64,000 nucleotides of DNA from contig JALHMM010000007.1 of NCBI GenBank assembly GCA_022844045.1, positions 51,512-115,511 of the forward strand, in the 5' to 3' direction. Each line of letters starts with the position of its first letter. The stretch's first letter is position 1. The stretch is from Reyranellaceae bacterium (lineage in GTDB: Bacteria > Pseudomonadota > Alphaproteobacteria > Reyranellales > Reyranellaceae). The notes beneath the pieces are model-generated. The model had not been told where the DNA came from. It saw nothing but the letters and a program-made list of their open reading frames with translations, and did no database searches. A program made the translations under genes and the position numbers. Shown piece by piece: positions 54,985 to 63,896 of this stretch.

Positions 54985-56276
54985 ACGCCACCATCCTCGA
55001 CGACCGTTTTTTCTCGGCAGGCCTCGCCGCGTCCGATCCCGAGGTCAAGCACGCGCTCGACGGCGAGTTGCACCGCCAGCGCGACTGGATCGAGTTGATC
55101 GCCTCGGAGAACATCGTCTCCAAGGCCGTGCTCGAGGCGCAGGGCTCGGTGCTGACCAACAAATACGCGGAAGGCTATCCCGGGCGGCGCTACTACGGCG
55201 GCTGCGAGGAGGTCGACAAGGTCGAGGCGCTGGCGATCGCGCGCGCCTGCAAGCTGTTCGATTGCAGCTTCGCCAACGTCCAGCCGCATTCCGGCGCGCA
55301 GGCCAATCAGGCCGTGTTCTTCGCCCTGATGAAGCCGGGCGACACTTTCCTCGGCATGTCGCTCAACGAGGGCGGCCATCTCACCCACGGCTCGCCGGTC
55401 AACCAGTCCGGCAAATGGTTCAACGTCGTCTCCTACGGCGTGAAGCCGGACACGCAGCTGATCGATTACGAGCGCATGGAGGCGCTGGCGCGCCAGCACA
55501 GGCCGAAGGTGATCCTGGCCGGCGCCTCGGCCTATTCGCGCACCATCGACTTCGCGCGCTTCCGAAAGGTCGCCGACGAGATCGGCGCCTTCTTCATGGT
55601 CGACATGGCGCACTACGCCGGCCTGGTCGCCGCCGGCGCCTATCCCACGCCGCTGCCGCACGCCCATGTCGTCACCACGACGACGCACAAGACGCTGCGC
55701 GGCCCGCGCGGCGGCATGATCCTCAGCAACGACGCGGAGCTGGGCAAGAAGATCAACTCCGCCGTCTTTCCCGGCCTGCAGGGTGGCCCGCTGATGCATG
55801 TCATCGCCGCCAAGGCGGTGTCCTTCGGCGAAGCGCTGCGACCGGAGTTCAAGACCTACGGCCATCGCACGGTCGAGAACGCGCGCGCGCTTGCCGCCGC
55901 GCTGATCGAGCGCGGCCTGGCGATCATATCGGGCGGCACCGACAGCCACGTCATGCTGGTCGACCTTCGGCCCAAGCGCACCACGGGCACGGTGGCCGAG
56001 AAGGCGCTCGACCGCGCCGGCATCACCACCAACAAGAATGGCATCCCCAACGATCCGGAGAAGCCGACGGTGACCTCCGGCATCAGGCTGGGCTCGCCGG
56101 CGGGCACGACGCGCGGCTTCGGCCCGGCCGAGTTCCGCCAGATCGGCCATCTCATCGCCGACGTGCTTGACGGCCTCGCGGCCAACAGCGTCGACGGCAA
56201 TCGCCTCGTCGAACAGGAAGTGCGCGGCAAGGCGCTCGAGCTTTGCCGTCGCTTCCCGATCTATGGGGGCGCCTGA
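54981..56276 (+). CDS. glyA: serine hydroxymethyltransferase
   Basis: PLP enzyme converting serine and tetrahydrofolate to glycine and methylene-tetrahydrofolate, the main one-carbon source. 431 residues: [53 protein letters not shown] with the PLP Lys237, and [12 protein letters not shown]. Full length. Overlaps rpiB upstream and is followed by nrdR after 48 bases. Confidence 0.97.
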   Translation: MNATILDDRFFSAGLAASDPEVKHALDGELHRQRDWIELIASENIVSKAVLEAQGSVLTNKYAEGYPGRRYYGGCEEVDKVEALAIARACKLFDCSFANVQPHSGAQANQAVFFALMKPGDTFLGMSLNEGGHLTHGSPVNQSGKWFNVVSYGVKPDTQLIDYERMEALARQHRPKVILAGASAYSRTIDFARFRKVADEIGAFFMVDMAHYAGLVAAGAYPTPLPHAHVVTTTTHKTLRGPRGGMILSNDAELGKKINSAVFPGLQGGPLMHVIAAKAVSFGEALRPEFKTYGHRTVENARALAAALIERGLAIISGGTDSHVMLVDLRPKRTTGTVAEKALDRAGITTNKNGIPNDPEKPTVTSGIRLGSPAGTTRGFGPAEFRQIGHLIADVLDGLAANSVDGNRLVEQEVRGKALELCRRFPIYGGA

Positions 56277-56324
56277 GCGGCCATCACAAGACCGCCAGGC
56301 ACAAGGACCTAACGGGGGATTCGA

Positions 56325-56786
56325 ATGCGTTGTCCGTTCTGCGGCAATGACGACACCCAGGTGAAGGACTCGCGTCCCACCGAGGACAATTCCGCGATCC
56401 GCCGCCGGCGCTACTGCCCGGCCTGCGGCTCGCGCTTCACGACGTTCGAGCGCGTGCAATTGCGCGAGCTCACCGTGGTCAAGAAGAACGGCCAGCGCGT
56501 CGCCTTCGACCGCGACAAGCTGGCGCGCTCCATCGTCACCGCCTGCCGCAAGCGCCCCGTGGATCCCGAGCGCATCGAGCGCGTGGTCAACGGCATCGTG
56601 CGCCGGCTGGAAAGCTCGGGCGAGAGCGAGATCGCCTCGACGCAGATCGGCGAACTGGTGATGGACGCCCTGCGCGCCCTCGATCCTGTCGCCTATGTCC
56701 GCTTCGCCTCGGTCTACAAGAACTTCCGCGAGGCCAAGGACTTCGAGAACTTCGTCAGCGACCTCAACGAGATCGACAGCGATTGA
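56325..56786 (+). CDS. nrdR: transcriptional repressor NrdR
   Basis: ATP/dATP-sensing repressor of ribonucleotide reductase genes. 153 residues: zinc ribbon with Cys3, Cys6, Cys31, Cys34 (RCPFCG and [12 protein letters not shown]), then an ATP-cone ([20 protein letters not shown], about 49-139). Placed between glyA and the riboflavin genes as in many alphaproteobacteria, here separated from ribD by an inserted hydrolase and a repeat. Confidence 0.97.
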   Translation: MRCPFCGNDDTQVKDSRPTEDNSAIRRRRYCPACGSRFTTFERVQLRELTVVKKNGQRVAFDRDKLARSIVTACRKRPVDPERIERVVNGIVRRLESSGESEIASTQIGELVMDALRALDPVAYVRFASVYKNFREAKDFENFVSDLNEIDSD

Positions 56787-56797
56787 GTGCCGGTAGG

Positions 56798-57619
56798 CTA
56801 AGCCACTTCGGCGGCGATCAGCGGAGCGGCCGCCTTGGCCATGCCGGCATTGTCGTGCGCCACGCCGGGCACGACCACTTGCCGCCACGCCAGCATCGCG
56901 CCCAGTGCCGTCGCGCGCGCTTCGGCGCTCTTCAGGAAGTACTGCCCTCGCGCGAAGCGGTGCGGTCCCTGCTCGTCGAGTTCGAAGCGCCCGCGTGGCA
57001 GGTTGGGATGGTTGGGGTCGTTGTCGGCGTCGCCCAGCATGAAGATCGCGCGCTGCCGGTAGGCGCGGCGTTCGCCGGCCTCGTCGAGCGGCGCACCCTT
57101 GAGGCCACCGATGAAGGGAATCGACGGATCGAGCCGGACATAGGCGCCGGCGTTGGCCGAGATCACCAGCTCGGCGCGCTCCAGCGTACCGAAGAGCAGG
57201 GCGCGGTGCGTGAACTGGGCGCCAGCCGAGTGGCCGAAGATCACGTAGCCGTTGCGCTCGAGCCCGCCCATGGCGCGTACGGCGTCGAACACGCGCTCGA
57301 TCACGCCGAACGACCACTGCGCGCGATCGCGCAGCGCGCCGCCGGAGTCGACCATGTTGCCGAAATTGTAGGTCTCCGAACCGGGGAACTGCGCGTGGCT
57401 GAACTCCGGCGTCAGGACCAACAGACGATGCTGCTCCGACAGCGCCACCCAGTTGTCGCGATAGGCGTCGGCGTCGCGGTTCAGGCCGTGCAGGAGGACC
57501 ACGACCGGGCGGCTGGCGGTCCAGCCGGCCGGGCGATGGAACCACAACGGCATCGACGCGCCGTCCGGCGCGACGCCAGGCAGCTCCAGTCGGCCAGAGC
57601 CCGCCGGCAGTCCCGCCAT
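56798..57619 (-). CDS. alpha/beta hydrolase
   Basis: 273 residues: VVVLLHGLNRDADAYRDNW, a nucleophile Ser in VIFGHSAGAQFTHRAL, an acid-region FMLGDADNDPNHPNLP and the terminal VPGVAHDNAGM (catalytic His). Resembles PHB-depolymerase- or esterase-like hydrolases; no signal peptide. It sits on the opposite strand between nrdR and ribD, interrupting a conserved gene order, beside a palindromic element, so it is probably an insertion. Confidence 0.85.
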   Translation of the reverse strand: MAGLPAGSGRLELPGVAPDGASMPLWFHRPAGWTASRPVVVLLHGLNRDADAYRDNWVALSEQHRLLVLTPEFSHAQFPGSETYNFGNMVDSGGALRDRAQWSFGVIERVFDAVRAMGGLERNGYVIFGHSAGAQFTHRALLFGTLERAELVISANAGAYVRLDPSIPFIGGLKGAPLDEAGERRAYRQRAIFMLGDADNDPNHPNLPRGRFELDEQGPHRFARGQYFLKSAEARATALGAMLAWRQVVVPGVAHDNAGMAKAAAPLIAAEVA

Positions 57620-57650
57620 CGCCGTCTCCCACCTTCGATCATTCCATCAT

Positions 57651-57776
57651 GTCTTCCTTCCCCCGGAGGGGGAAGGTGCCCGAGGGGCGGATGGGGGATG
57701 ACGAAGCCGGACACGGAGCGCGTTGAAACATCCCCCTTCCGTCGCTTCGCGCCACCTTCCCCCTCCGGGGGAAGAC
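57651..57776. repeat. palindromic intergenic element, copy C
   Basis: Terminal hairpins as in copy A (57656-57676 and 57755-57774), flanked by GTCTT and AAGAC, which extend the pairing. The arm types show this copy in the opposite orientation to A (left arm GTGCCCGAGGGGCGG, right arm CCGTCGCTTCGCGCCAC). Its loop, reverse complemented, resembles that of the copy at 63897 (GTTTCAACG). The right terminal GGGGGAAG lies nine bases before the ribD ATG and probably is its ribosome site. Confidence 0.9.
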
Positions 57777-57783
57777 AAAAGAC

Positions 57784-58884
57784 ATGAACGACCATCACGC
57801 CTTCATGGGTGGCGCGCTTGCGCTGGCCCGGCGCGGGATGGGAGAGACCTGGCCCAACCCGACGGTCGGATGCGTCTTCGTGCGCGACGGCCGGGTGATC
57901 GCGCGTGGCCGCACGGCGCGCGGTGGACGGCCGCATGCCGAGGCGGCGGCGATCGCCGCGGCGCGCGAGGCCGGTCACGATCTTGCCGGCACGACCGCCT
58001 ACGTCACGCTGGAGCCGTGCTCGCATCACGGCCGCACACCACCCTGCGCCGATGCGCTGGTCGAGGCGAAGGTGGCGCGCGTCGTCGTCGCGACCGCCGA
58101 TCCTGACCCACGCGTCAGCGGGGGCGGCCTGACGCGTCTGCGTGACGCCGGTATCGAGGTCGTCGAGGGCGTGCGGCGCGGCGAGGCCGACGAGATCAAC
58201 GCCGGCTTCTTCCAGCGCGTCCGGGAAGGCCGGCCGCTGGTGACCTTGAAACTGGCGACCTCGCTCGATGGCCGCATCGCCACCGCGAGCGGCGAGAGCA
58301 AGTGGATCACCGGCGACGATGCGCGGGCGCGCGGCCAGCTGCTGCGCGCCACGCACGACGCGATCATGATCGGCATCGGCACCGCTGAGGCCGACGATCC
58401 GGAGCTGACCTGCCGGCTGCCCGGCCTCGGTGATCGCTCGCCGGTGCGCATCGTCATCGACAGCAAGGCGCGGCTACGTCTCGATAGCAAGTTGGTCAGG
58501 ACTGCCAACAAGATACCGCTCTGGCTAATGTGCTCGGAGATGGTCGGGATCGAGCGCTTCAACGATACAGGTGTGGGCATCGTGCTCATTGGACCGCCCG
58601 TGGACGACAAGGTTGATCTCGCCGGAGTGATGGCGATGCTCGCTCAAAAAGGGATCACCCGGGTACTGGTCGAGGGCGGCGGCCGGTTGGCGGCCTCGCT
58701 GCTGGCGGCCGACCTGGTCGATCGGCTGGCGATCTTCCGCTCAGGGGTGGTGATCGGCGGCGACGGGCTGGCGGCGGTGGCCGGTTATGGCCTGGAAAAG
58801 CTCGATCTCGCACGGCGGTACACCAGGCAATCGCTACAGGAAATCGGCGCCGACGCGCTGGAAACCTGGGCTCGGCGTCATTAG
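57784..58884 (+). CDS. ribD: bifunctional riboflavin biosynthesis deaminase/reductase
   Basis: Deaminates and then reduces the pyrimidine intermediate of riboflavin synthesis. 366 residues: deaminase with WPNPTVGCVFVRDG, His51 and Glu53 (PHAEAAAI), Cys79 and Cys88 (EPCSHHGRTPPC); reductase with LKLATSLDGRIATASGESKWIT and VLVEGGGRLAASLL. The ribosome site is in the end hairpin of copy C of the palindromic element. First gene of the rib operon. Confidence 0.96.
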   Translation: MNDHHAFMGGALALARRGMGETWPNPTVGCVFVRDGRVIARGRTARGGRPHAEAAAIAAAREAGHDLAGTTAYVTLEPCSHHGRTPPCADALVEAKVARVVVATADPDPRVSGGGLTRLRDAGIEVVEGVRRGEADEINAGFFQRVREGRPLVTLKLATSLDGRIATASGESKWITGDDARARGQLLRATHDAIMIGIGTAEADDPELTCRLPGLGDRSPVRIVIDSKARLRLDSKLVRTANKIPLWLMCSEMVGIERFNDTGVGIVLIGPPVDDKVDLAGVMAMLAQKGITRVLVEGGGRLAASLLAADLVDRLAIFRSGVVIGGDGLAAVAGYGLEKLDLARRYTRQSLQEIGADALETWARRH

Positions 58885-58893
58885 GTTCCGGCC

Positions 58894-59508
58894 ATGTTCA
58901 CGGGCATCATCACCGATATCGGCGAGGTTACCGCGGTCGTGGCCGGCGGCCAGACCGGCGACCAGCGCTTTACCATCGCCACGCGCTTCGACATGGACAA
59001 TGTCGATCTGGGCGCGTCGATCGCCTGCTCCGGCTGCTGCCTGACGGTGACGACCAAGGGCAAGCAGAACGGCCTGGGGTGGTTCACGGTCGACGTCTCG
59101 GGCGAATCGCTGTCGAAGACGACGCTGGGCGCCTGGACGGTCGGCCGCCGCATCAACCTGGAGCGCTCGCTGAAATTCGGTGACGAACTGGGCGGTCACC
59201 TGGTCTACGGCCATGTCGATGGCGTGGCGCGCATCGGCTCGATCACGCCCGAGGGCGGCAGCCTGCGTTACGTGTTCGACGCACCTGCGGCGCTGTCGGC
59301 CTTCATCGCCTCGAAGGGCTCGGTGGCGATCGACGGCGTCTCGCTGACCGTCAACGAGGTCGAGGGCGCGCGCTTCGGCGTCAACATCATCCCGCACACC
59401 CAGCGTGAAACCACTTTTGGTACGGCGCGTGCGGGAGATTCGGTGAATCTTGAGGTCGACATGCTGGCGCGATACGTTGCGCGTCAGCTCGAGGGGAGAT
59501 CGTCATGA
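58894..59508 (+). CDS. ribE: riboflavin synthase, alpha chain
   Basis: Dismutates two lumazine molecules to riboflavin. 204 residues in two homologous barrel domains: FTGIITDIGEV and ASIACSGCCLTV in the first, GHVDGVARI and SVAIDGVSLTVNEVEG in the second, followed by a C-terminal helix. Starts 9 bases after ribD and overlaps the next gene by ATGA. Confidence 0.96.
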   Translation: MFTGIITDIGEVTAVVAGGQTGDQRFTIATRFDMDNVDLGASIACSGCCLTVTTKGKQNGLGWFTVDVSGESLSKTTLGAWTVGRRINLERSLKFGDELGGHLVYGHVDGVARIGSITPEGGSLRYVFDAPAALSAFIASKGSVAIDGVSLTVNEVEGARFGVNIIPHTQRETTFGTARAGDSVNLEVDMLARYVARQLEGRSS

Positions 59509-60659
59509 CGATGGTCGGCAAGGAGCCGTGGCGCGTCACCTTCTCGGAGATGAAGGCGCCGGCCGACGAGATCATCGAGGAGGCCCGGCGCGGGCGCATG
59601 TTCGTCCTCGTCGACGACGAGGATCGCGAGAACGAGGGTGACCTCGTCATCCCGGCGCAGATGGCGACTCCCGAGGCGATCAACTTCATGGCGCGCTACG
59701 GCCGCGGCTTGATCTGCCTGGCGCTCACCGGCAAGCGCGTCGAGGAACTCGGCCTGCCGCTGATGGCGCAGAACAACGGCACGCGCCACCAGACCGCCTT
59801 CACCGTCTCGATCGAGGCGCGCGACGGCGTCACCACGGGCATCTCGGCCGCCGACCGCGCGCGCACTGTCGCCGTCGCCATCGATCCGAGCTGCGGGCCG
59901 CGCGACATCGTCACGCCGGGCCATGTCTTCCCGCTGATGGCCCGCGAGGGCGGCGTGCTGGAGCGCACCGGCCATACCGAGGCGGCCGTCGACCTGGCGC
60001 GCCTGGCCGGTCTGGCGCCGGCCGGGGTGATCTGCGAGATCATGAACGACGACGGCACCATGGCGCGCCGCGACGATCTGATCCGCTTCGCCCAGATGCA
60101 CGGCCTGAAGATCGGCACGATCTCCGACCTGATCGCCTATCGCCGCAAGTACGATTCGATCGTCAAGCGCGTCACCGAGACGACGCTCGACAGCCATGCC
60201 GGCGGCGAGTTCCGCGTCATCGTCTACGTCAACAAGGCGACCATGGCGCAGCACGTGGCCCTGGTGAAGGGCGACGTCGCGACCGGCGGCCCGGTGCTGG
60301 CGCGTGTACACGCGATGAACCTGTTCAGCGACATCCTCGGCGAGAAGTCCATCGGCCGGGGCGGCGAGATCGAGGCGGCGATGCGCATCATCGCCGAGGA
60401 GGGCAGGGGCGTGCTGGTGCTGATCCGCGAGCCGATCGCGGTGCAACTCGCCATCAACCGCCGCCGCGCCGGCGAGAAGGTCGAGCCGCCCACCGGCGAG
60501 TTGCGCGACTACGGCGTTGGCGCGCAGATCCTGCTCGATCTCGGCGTCAACCAGATGATCTTGCTGACCAACACCAAGCGCAACATCGTCGGCCTCGAAG
60601 GCTTCGGCCTGGAGATCGTCGGCCAGCGCCCGATCCCGACCAAGGGTGGGGGCACCTGA
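59505..60659 (+). CDS. ribB: 3,4-dihydroxy-2-butanone-4-phosphate synthase with degenerate GTP cyclohydrolase II domain
   Basis: 384 residues of RibBA layout. N-terminal DHBP synthase is intact: [61 protein letters not shown]. The C-terminal domain has the cyclohydrolase II fold ([13 protein letters not shown], [12 protein letters not shown]) but the zinc site is gone: where active enzymes have ECLTGDVFGSxRCDCG this one reads [16 protein letters not shown], with no Cys. So it should make dihydroxybutanone phosphate but not open GTP; a separate ribA elsewhere is expected. Overlaps ribE upstream. Confidence 0.93.
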   Translation: MTMVGKEPWRVTFSEMKAPADEIIEEARRGRMFVLVDDEDRENEGDLVIPAQMATPEAINFMARYGRGLICLALTGKRVEELGLPLMAQNNGTRHQTAFTVSIEARDGVTTGISAADRARTVAVAIDPSCGPRDIVTPGHVFPLMAREGGVLERTGHTEAAVDLARLAGLAPAGVICEIMNDDGTMARRDDLIRFAQMHGLKIGTISDLIAYRRKYDSIVKRVTETTLDSHAGGEFRVIVYVNKATMAQHVALVKGDVATGGPVLARVHAMNLFSDILGEKSIGRGGEIEAAMRIIAEEGRGVLVLIREPIAVQLAINRRRAGEKVEPPTGELRDYGVGAQILLDLGVNQMILLTNTKRNIVGLEGFGLEIVGQRPIPTKGGGT

Positions 60660-60661
60660 CC

Positions 60662-61153
60662 ATGGCCACCCGCGACGGCGTCGTCCGCCCGCGCATCGCG
60701 TTGCCGCGCCCGCCGCACGTGCTGATCGTCGAAGCGCGCTTCTACGCCGATCTCGCCGACGAGATGGCCGAGGGCGCGATCGCCGTGATCCGCGATCATG
60801 GCGGCACCTGGGAACGCATCGCGGTTCCCGGCGCCTTCGAACTGCCCGGCGCCATCGCCATCGCCGCCGATCGTCCGGGGGCCGGCGGTCGTCATTACGA
60901 CGGCTTCGTCGCGCTGGGCTGCGTGATCCGCGGCGAGACCACTCACTACGACTATGTCTGCGGCGAGAGCGCGCGCGGCCTGATGGACCTCACCGTGCGG
61001 CGCCGGCTGGCGATCGGCTATGGCGTGCTAACCGTGGAGAACGAGGCGCAGGCCTGGGCGCGGGCGCGACGCAATGAGCAGGACAAAGGCGGCGATGTGG
61101 CCTATGCCTGCATCTCGATGATCGGACTACGCCACAAATACGGCGAGGCCTGA
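60662..61153 (+). CDS. ribH: 6,7-dimethyl-8-ribityllumazine synthase
   Basis: Condenses the RibB and RibD products to lumazine. 163 residues: [53 protein letters not shown] with His95. Starts 2 bases after the ribB-like gene; the stop shares one base with the nusB start. Confidence 0.95.
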   Translation: MATRDGVVRPRIALPRPPHVLIVEARFYADLADEMAEGAIAVIRDHGGTWERIAVPGAFELPGAIAIAADRPGAGGRHYDGFVALGCVIRGETTHYDYVCGESARGLMDLTVRRRLAIGYGVLTVENEAQAWARARRNEQDKGGDVAYACISMIGLRHKYGEA

Positions 61154-61668
61154 TGGCCACGCACAAGCTGTCGGATGACATGGCGCGCCGGCGCGGCCTG
61201 GCGCGCGTCGCCGCCGTGCAGGCGCTGTTCCAGTGGCTGCAGGGCAACGACGAGCCGCGCGAGGTCGTCACGCAGTTCCTGCGCTTCCGCAGCCGCGAGG
61301 ACGACGGCGAAGGTGGCATGCCACAGGACGCCGACCGAAGCTTCTTCCAGGAGATCGTTTCCGGCGCGTCCAAGCGCGGCGAGGACTACGACAAGACCAT
61401 CGCCGAGAATCTGCGCGATACCTGGACGATCGAGCGCATAGACAAGTTGCTGCGCGCTGTCCTGCTCGCCGGCATCTACGAACTCGACCGCCGCAATGAC
61501 GTGCCGGCGCGCGTCGTCATCACGCAATACGTCGATGTCGCGCAGCAGTTCTTCTCGGGCGGCGAGCCGGCCTTCGTCAATGTCACGCTCGACCGCATCG
61601 CGCGCCGGCTGCGGCCCAGCGAGTTCGAGGCGCCCGTCGGCAAGGCGGCGGCGCCGGACGGCGGCTGA
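61153..61668 (+). CDS. nusB: transcription antitermination factor NusB
   Basis: RNA-binding helical protein of the rRNA antitermination complex. 171 residues: RRRGLARVAAVQALFQWL, ERIDKLLRAVLLAGIYEL, VPARVVITQYVDVAQQFF, and FVNVTLDRIARRL. Length and order with ribH upstream and thiL downstream are the usual arrangement. Confidence 0.95.
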   Translation: MATHKLSDDMARRRGLARVAAVQALFQWLQGNDEPREVVTQFLRFRSREDDGEGGMPQDADRSFFQEIVSGASKRGEDYDKTIAENLRDTWTIERIDKLLRAVLLAGIYELDRRNDVPARVVITQYVDVAQQFFSGGEPAFVNVTLDRIARRLRPSEFEAPVGKAAAPDGG

Positions 61669-61673
61669 CACCC

Positions 61674-62657
61674 GTGGCCGGCGGTCGGCTCGGCGAGTTC
61701 GAGTTCATCGCGCGCCTGCTGCGACCGCTGGCGTCCGCGGTCGCCGGCGCTGAAGGGCTGGGTGACGACACCGCGCATCTGACGCCGCCGGCGGGTCATG
61801 AGATCGTGGTGACGACCGACGCGCTGGTCTGCGGTGTCCATTTCCTCGCCCACCACCCTCCTGATCTGATCGCGCGCAAGGCTTTGCGCGTCAACGTCTC
61901 CGACCTCGCCGCCGCCGCTGCGCGGCCATGGACCTACCAACTGGCGCTGGCGCTGTCGGATGACATCGACGACGCCTGGCTGACTGCGTTCTGCGACGGC
62001 CTCGCGCTGGACCAGCGCGCATTCGGCATCGATCTCACCGGTGGCGACACGGTCTCGACGCCGGGCCCCCTGACCATCGCGGTAACGGCGCTGGGCCTGG
62101 TGCCGACGGGGCGTTCGCTCGGCCGCGCCGGCGCGAGGGTCGGCGACGCGGTGTTCGTCAGCGGCATGATCGGCGATGGGGCGCTGGGCCTGCGCGCCAG
62201 CAAGGGCGAGCTCGCGGGCGCCAACGGTGATGATGTCGCCGCGCTGGCCGCGCGCTATCTGCTGCCACAGCCGCGCGCGGCGCTGGGCCCGCGCCTGCGC
62301 GACTTCGCCCACGCCTGCATGGATGTCTCCGACGGGCTGATCGGCGATCTCGGCCATATCTGCGCGCGCTCAGCAGTCGCCGCCGTGGTCGATGTCGCGC
62401 GCGTGCCGCTGTCGGAGCCGGCGCGGCGCGCGATCGAGCGCGACGCTAGGCTGCTGGAGCTGGCGATTACCGGCGGCGACGACTACGAGCTACTGTTCAC
62501 CGCGCCCGCCTCGGTGCGAGACGCGCTCGTCGCGCTCTCCAAGGACGTCGGCGTGCCGATCACCGAGATCGGCCGCATTGAGGCGGGCGAGGGCGTGAGG
62601 GCGATGCGGGGCTGCAACCCGATGACGCTCGAGAGACCCAGCTATCGGCATCGATAG
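61674..62657 (+). CDS. thiL: thiamine-phosphate kinase
   Basis: Phosphorylates thiamine monophosphate to thiamine diphosphate. 327 residues: LGEFEFIARLLRPLA, GDDTAHLTP, RVNVSDLAAAAARPW, TGGDTVSTPGPLTIAVTALG, MDVSDGLIGDLGHIC and GGDDYELLFTAP, the PurM-like metal sites. GTG start. Ends the rib-nusB-thiL cluster. Confidence 0.95.
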   Translation: MAGGRLGEFEFIARLLRPLASAVAGAEGLGDDTAHLTPPAGHEIVVTTDALVCGVHFLAHHPPDLIARKALRVNVSDLAAAAARPWTYQLALALSDDIDDAWLTAFCDGLALDQRAFGIDLTGGDTVSTPGPLTIAVTALGLVPTGRSLGRAGARVGDAVFVSGMIGDGALGLRASKGELAGANGDDVAALAARYLLPQPRAALGPRLRDFAHACMDVSDGLIGDLGHICARSAVAAVVDVARVPLSEPARRAIERDARLLELAITGGDDYELLFTAPASVRDALVALSKDVGVPITEIGRIEAGEGVRAMRGCNPMTLERPSYRHR

Positions 62658-62665
62658 GTGCGGAT

Positions 62666-63859
62666 ATGGTCCGGCTACGCTACCTCTGCGATCGTTCCCG
62701 CCACATCGTCTGTCTGCCGTACAGCGTCGAGAACCTGCACGTCATGGCGCAGGACCTTCGCCTGTCGCGCGGCTGGTTCCATGACGGCCGCTGGCCGCAC
62801 TACGACATGCCCGCGCACCGGATCGAGGAGCTGACGGCCCGCTGTGAGGTCGTATCACCGCGCGCGATCCTGAATGTCATCAGGACGGGAGATGTGGAGC
62901 GGCCGGTCGAGCGATCCAGGGGAGCCGCGGGCACGTCGGCGGACGTCGTCGTCATCATGAAGAATCAGGTCAACCCGGCATATGGCGGCGCATTGGTCGG
63001 CGCCGCGCGGGCGGCCGCCCGCTTCGGCCTGACGCTGCGGGGCGTGGCGCCCGCGGTCGCCGACGATATCGACGAGCAGCGCGCACTGGTCAGGCGGACG
63101 GTGGCCGCGCGTCCGTCGGCCGTCATCCTGCTGCCGGCACACGCAAGCGCGCTGAACGACGCGATCGAGGAGGCCGACGCCCACGGCGTTCCCGTGTTCC
63201 ACATCGTCAGCAAGCCGATGACAAGCGCCTGGATCAATTACGTCGCGACCGACAGTGTCGCGATGGCCCGCGATATCGCCGGCCATCTGTTCGATCATCT
63301 CGGTGGCGCGGGCGAGATCGTCATCATGGACGGCACGCCCGGCGCCATCGCCAGTCCCCAGCGCCACCAGGGCTTCGTCGACGCGGCCGGCGAGCGGCCC
63401 GGTATCAGGATCGTCGAGTCCGTCTGCGGCTATCTTCTGCGCGAACCAGCCTATGCCGCGACGCAGGATGTGTTGCGGCGACACGCCAGGATCGACGGGA
63501 TGCTCGTCGCCAACGACCTGATGGCCATGGGCGTCATCGACGCGCTGCGGGAAAGCGGCCGGACGTTTCCGGTCGCCAGCATCAACGGCACGCCCGAGGC
63601 GGTCGCCGCCATCAAGGCCGGCGCAATGCTCGCGACGGCGTCCTTCAACACGCTGGCGTTCGGTGAGTTGTCTCTCGAGGCCGTCGGTCGCTATCTGCGC
63701 GGCGAGGCGGTTCCGCGGGAGATCATCCTGCCCACGGCGATCATCGATCGAAGCGCCGTCGGAGATTGGGAAAAGCCCTACGAGGAACGACCGGTCCCGT
63801 CATGGGACCAGACACGCGCCCACTGGATCGGCCCGATGCGGCAGCGGTCGATCGCGTGA
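62666..63859 (+). CDS. DUF4031-like domain fused to a sugar-binding-protein (LacI/RbsB-type) domain
   Basis: 397 residues with an unusual architecture. Residues about 8-72 fit DUF4031: HIVCLPYSVENLHVMAQDL, WFHDGRWPHYDMPAHRIEEL, VVSPRAIL. Residues about 92-365 are a type I periplasmic-binding-protein fold: DVVVIMKNQVNPAYGGALVG, AVILLPAHASALNDAIEEA, IVIMDGTPGAIASPQRHQGF, GMLVANDLMAMGVIDALRE. There is no signal peptide, lipobox or helix-turn-helix, so the sugar-binding fold is presumably cytosolic. No transporter genes follow in the window. It starts 9 bases after thiL on the same strand. Ligand and function unknown. Confidence 0.82.
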   Translation: MVRLRYLCDRSRHIVCLPYSVENLHVMAQDLRLSRGWFHDGRWPHYDMPAHRIEELTARCEVVSPRAILNVIRTGDVERPVERSRGAAGTSADVVVIMKNQVNPAYGGALVGAARAAARFGLTLRGVAPAVADDIDEQRALVRRTVAARPSAVILLPAHASALNDAIEEADAHGVPVFHIVSKPMTSAWINYVATDSVAMARDIAGHLFDHLGGAGEIVIMDGTPGAIASPQRHQGFVDAAGERPGIRIVESVCGYLLREPAYAATQDVLRRHARIDGMLVANDLMAMGVIDALRESGRTFPVASINGTPEAVAAIKAGAMLATASFNTLAFGELSLEAVGRYLRGEAVPREIILPTAIIDRSAVGDWEKPYEERPVPSWDQTRAHWIGPMRQRSIA

Positions 63860-63896
63860 GAGCGTGTGGGGCGATCGCATTTGGACTCCGGATTTA

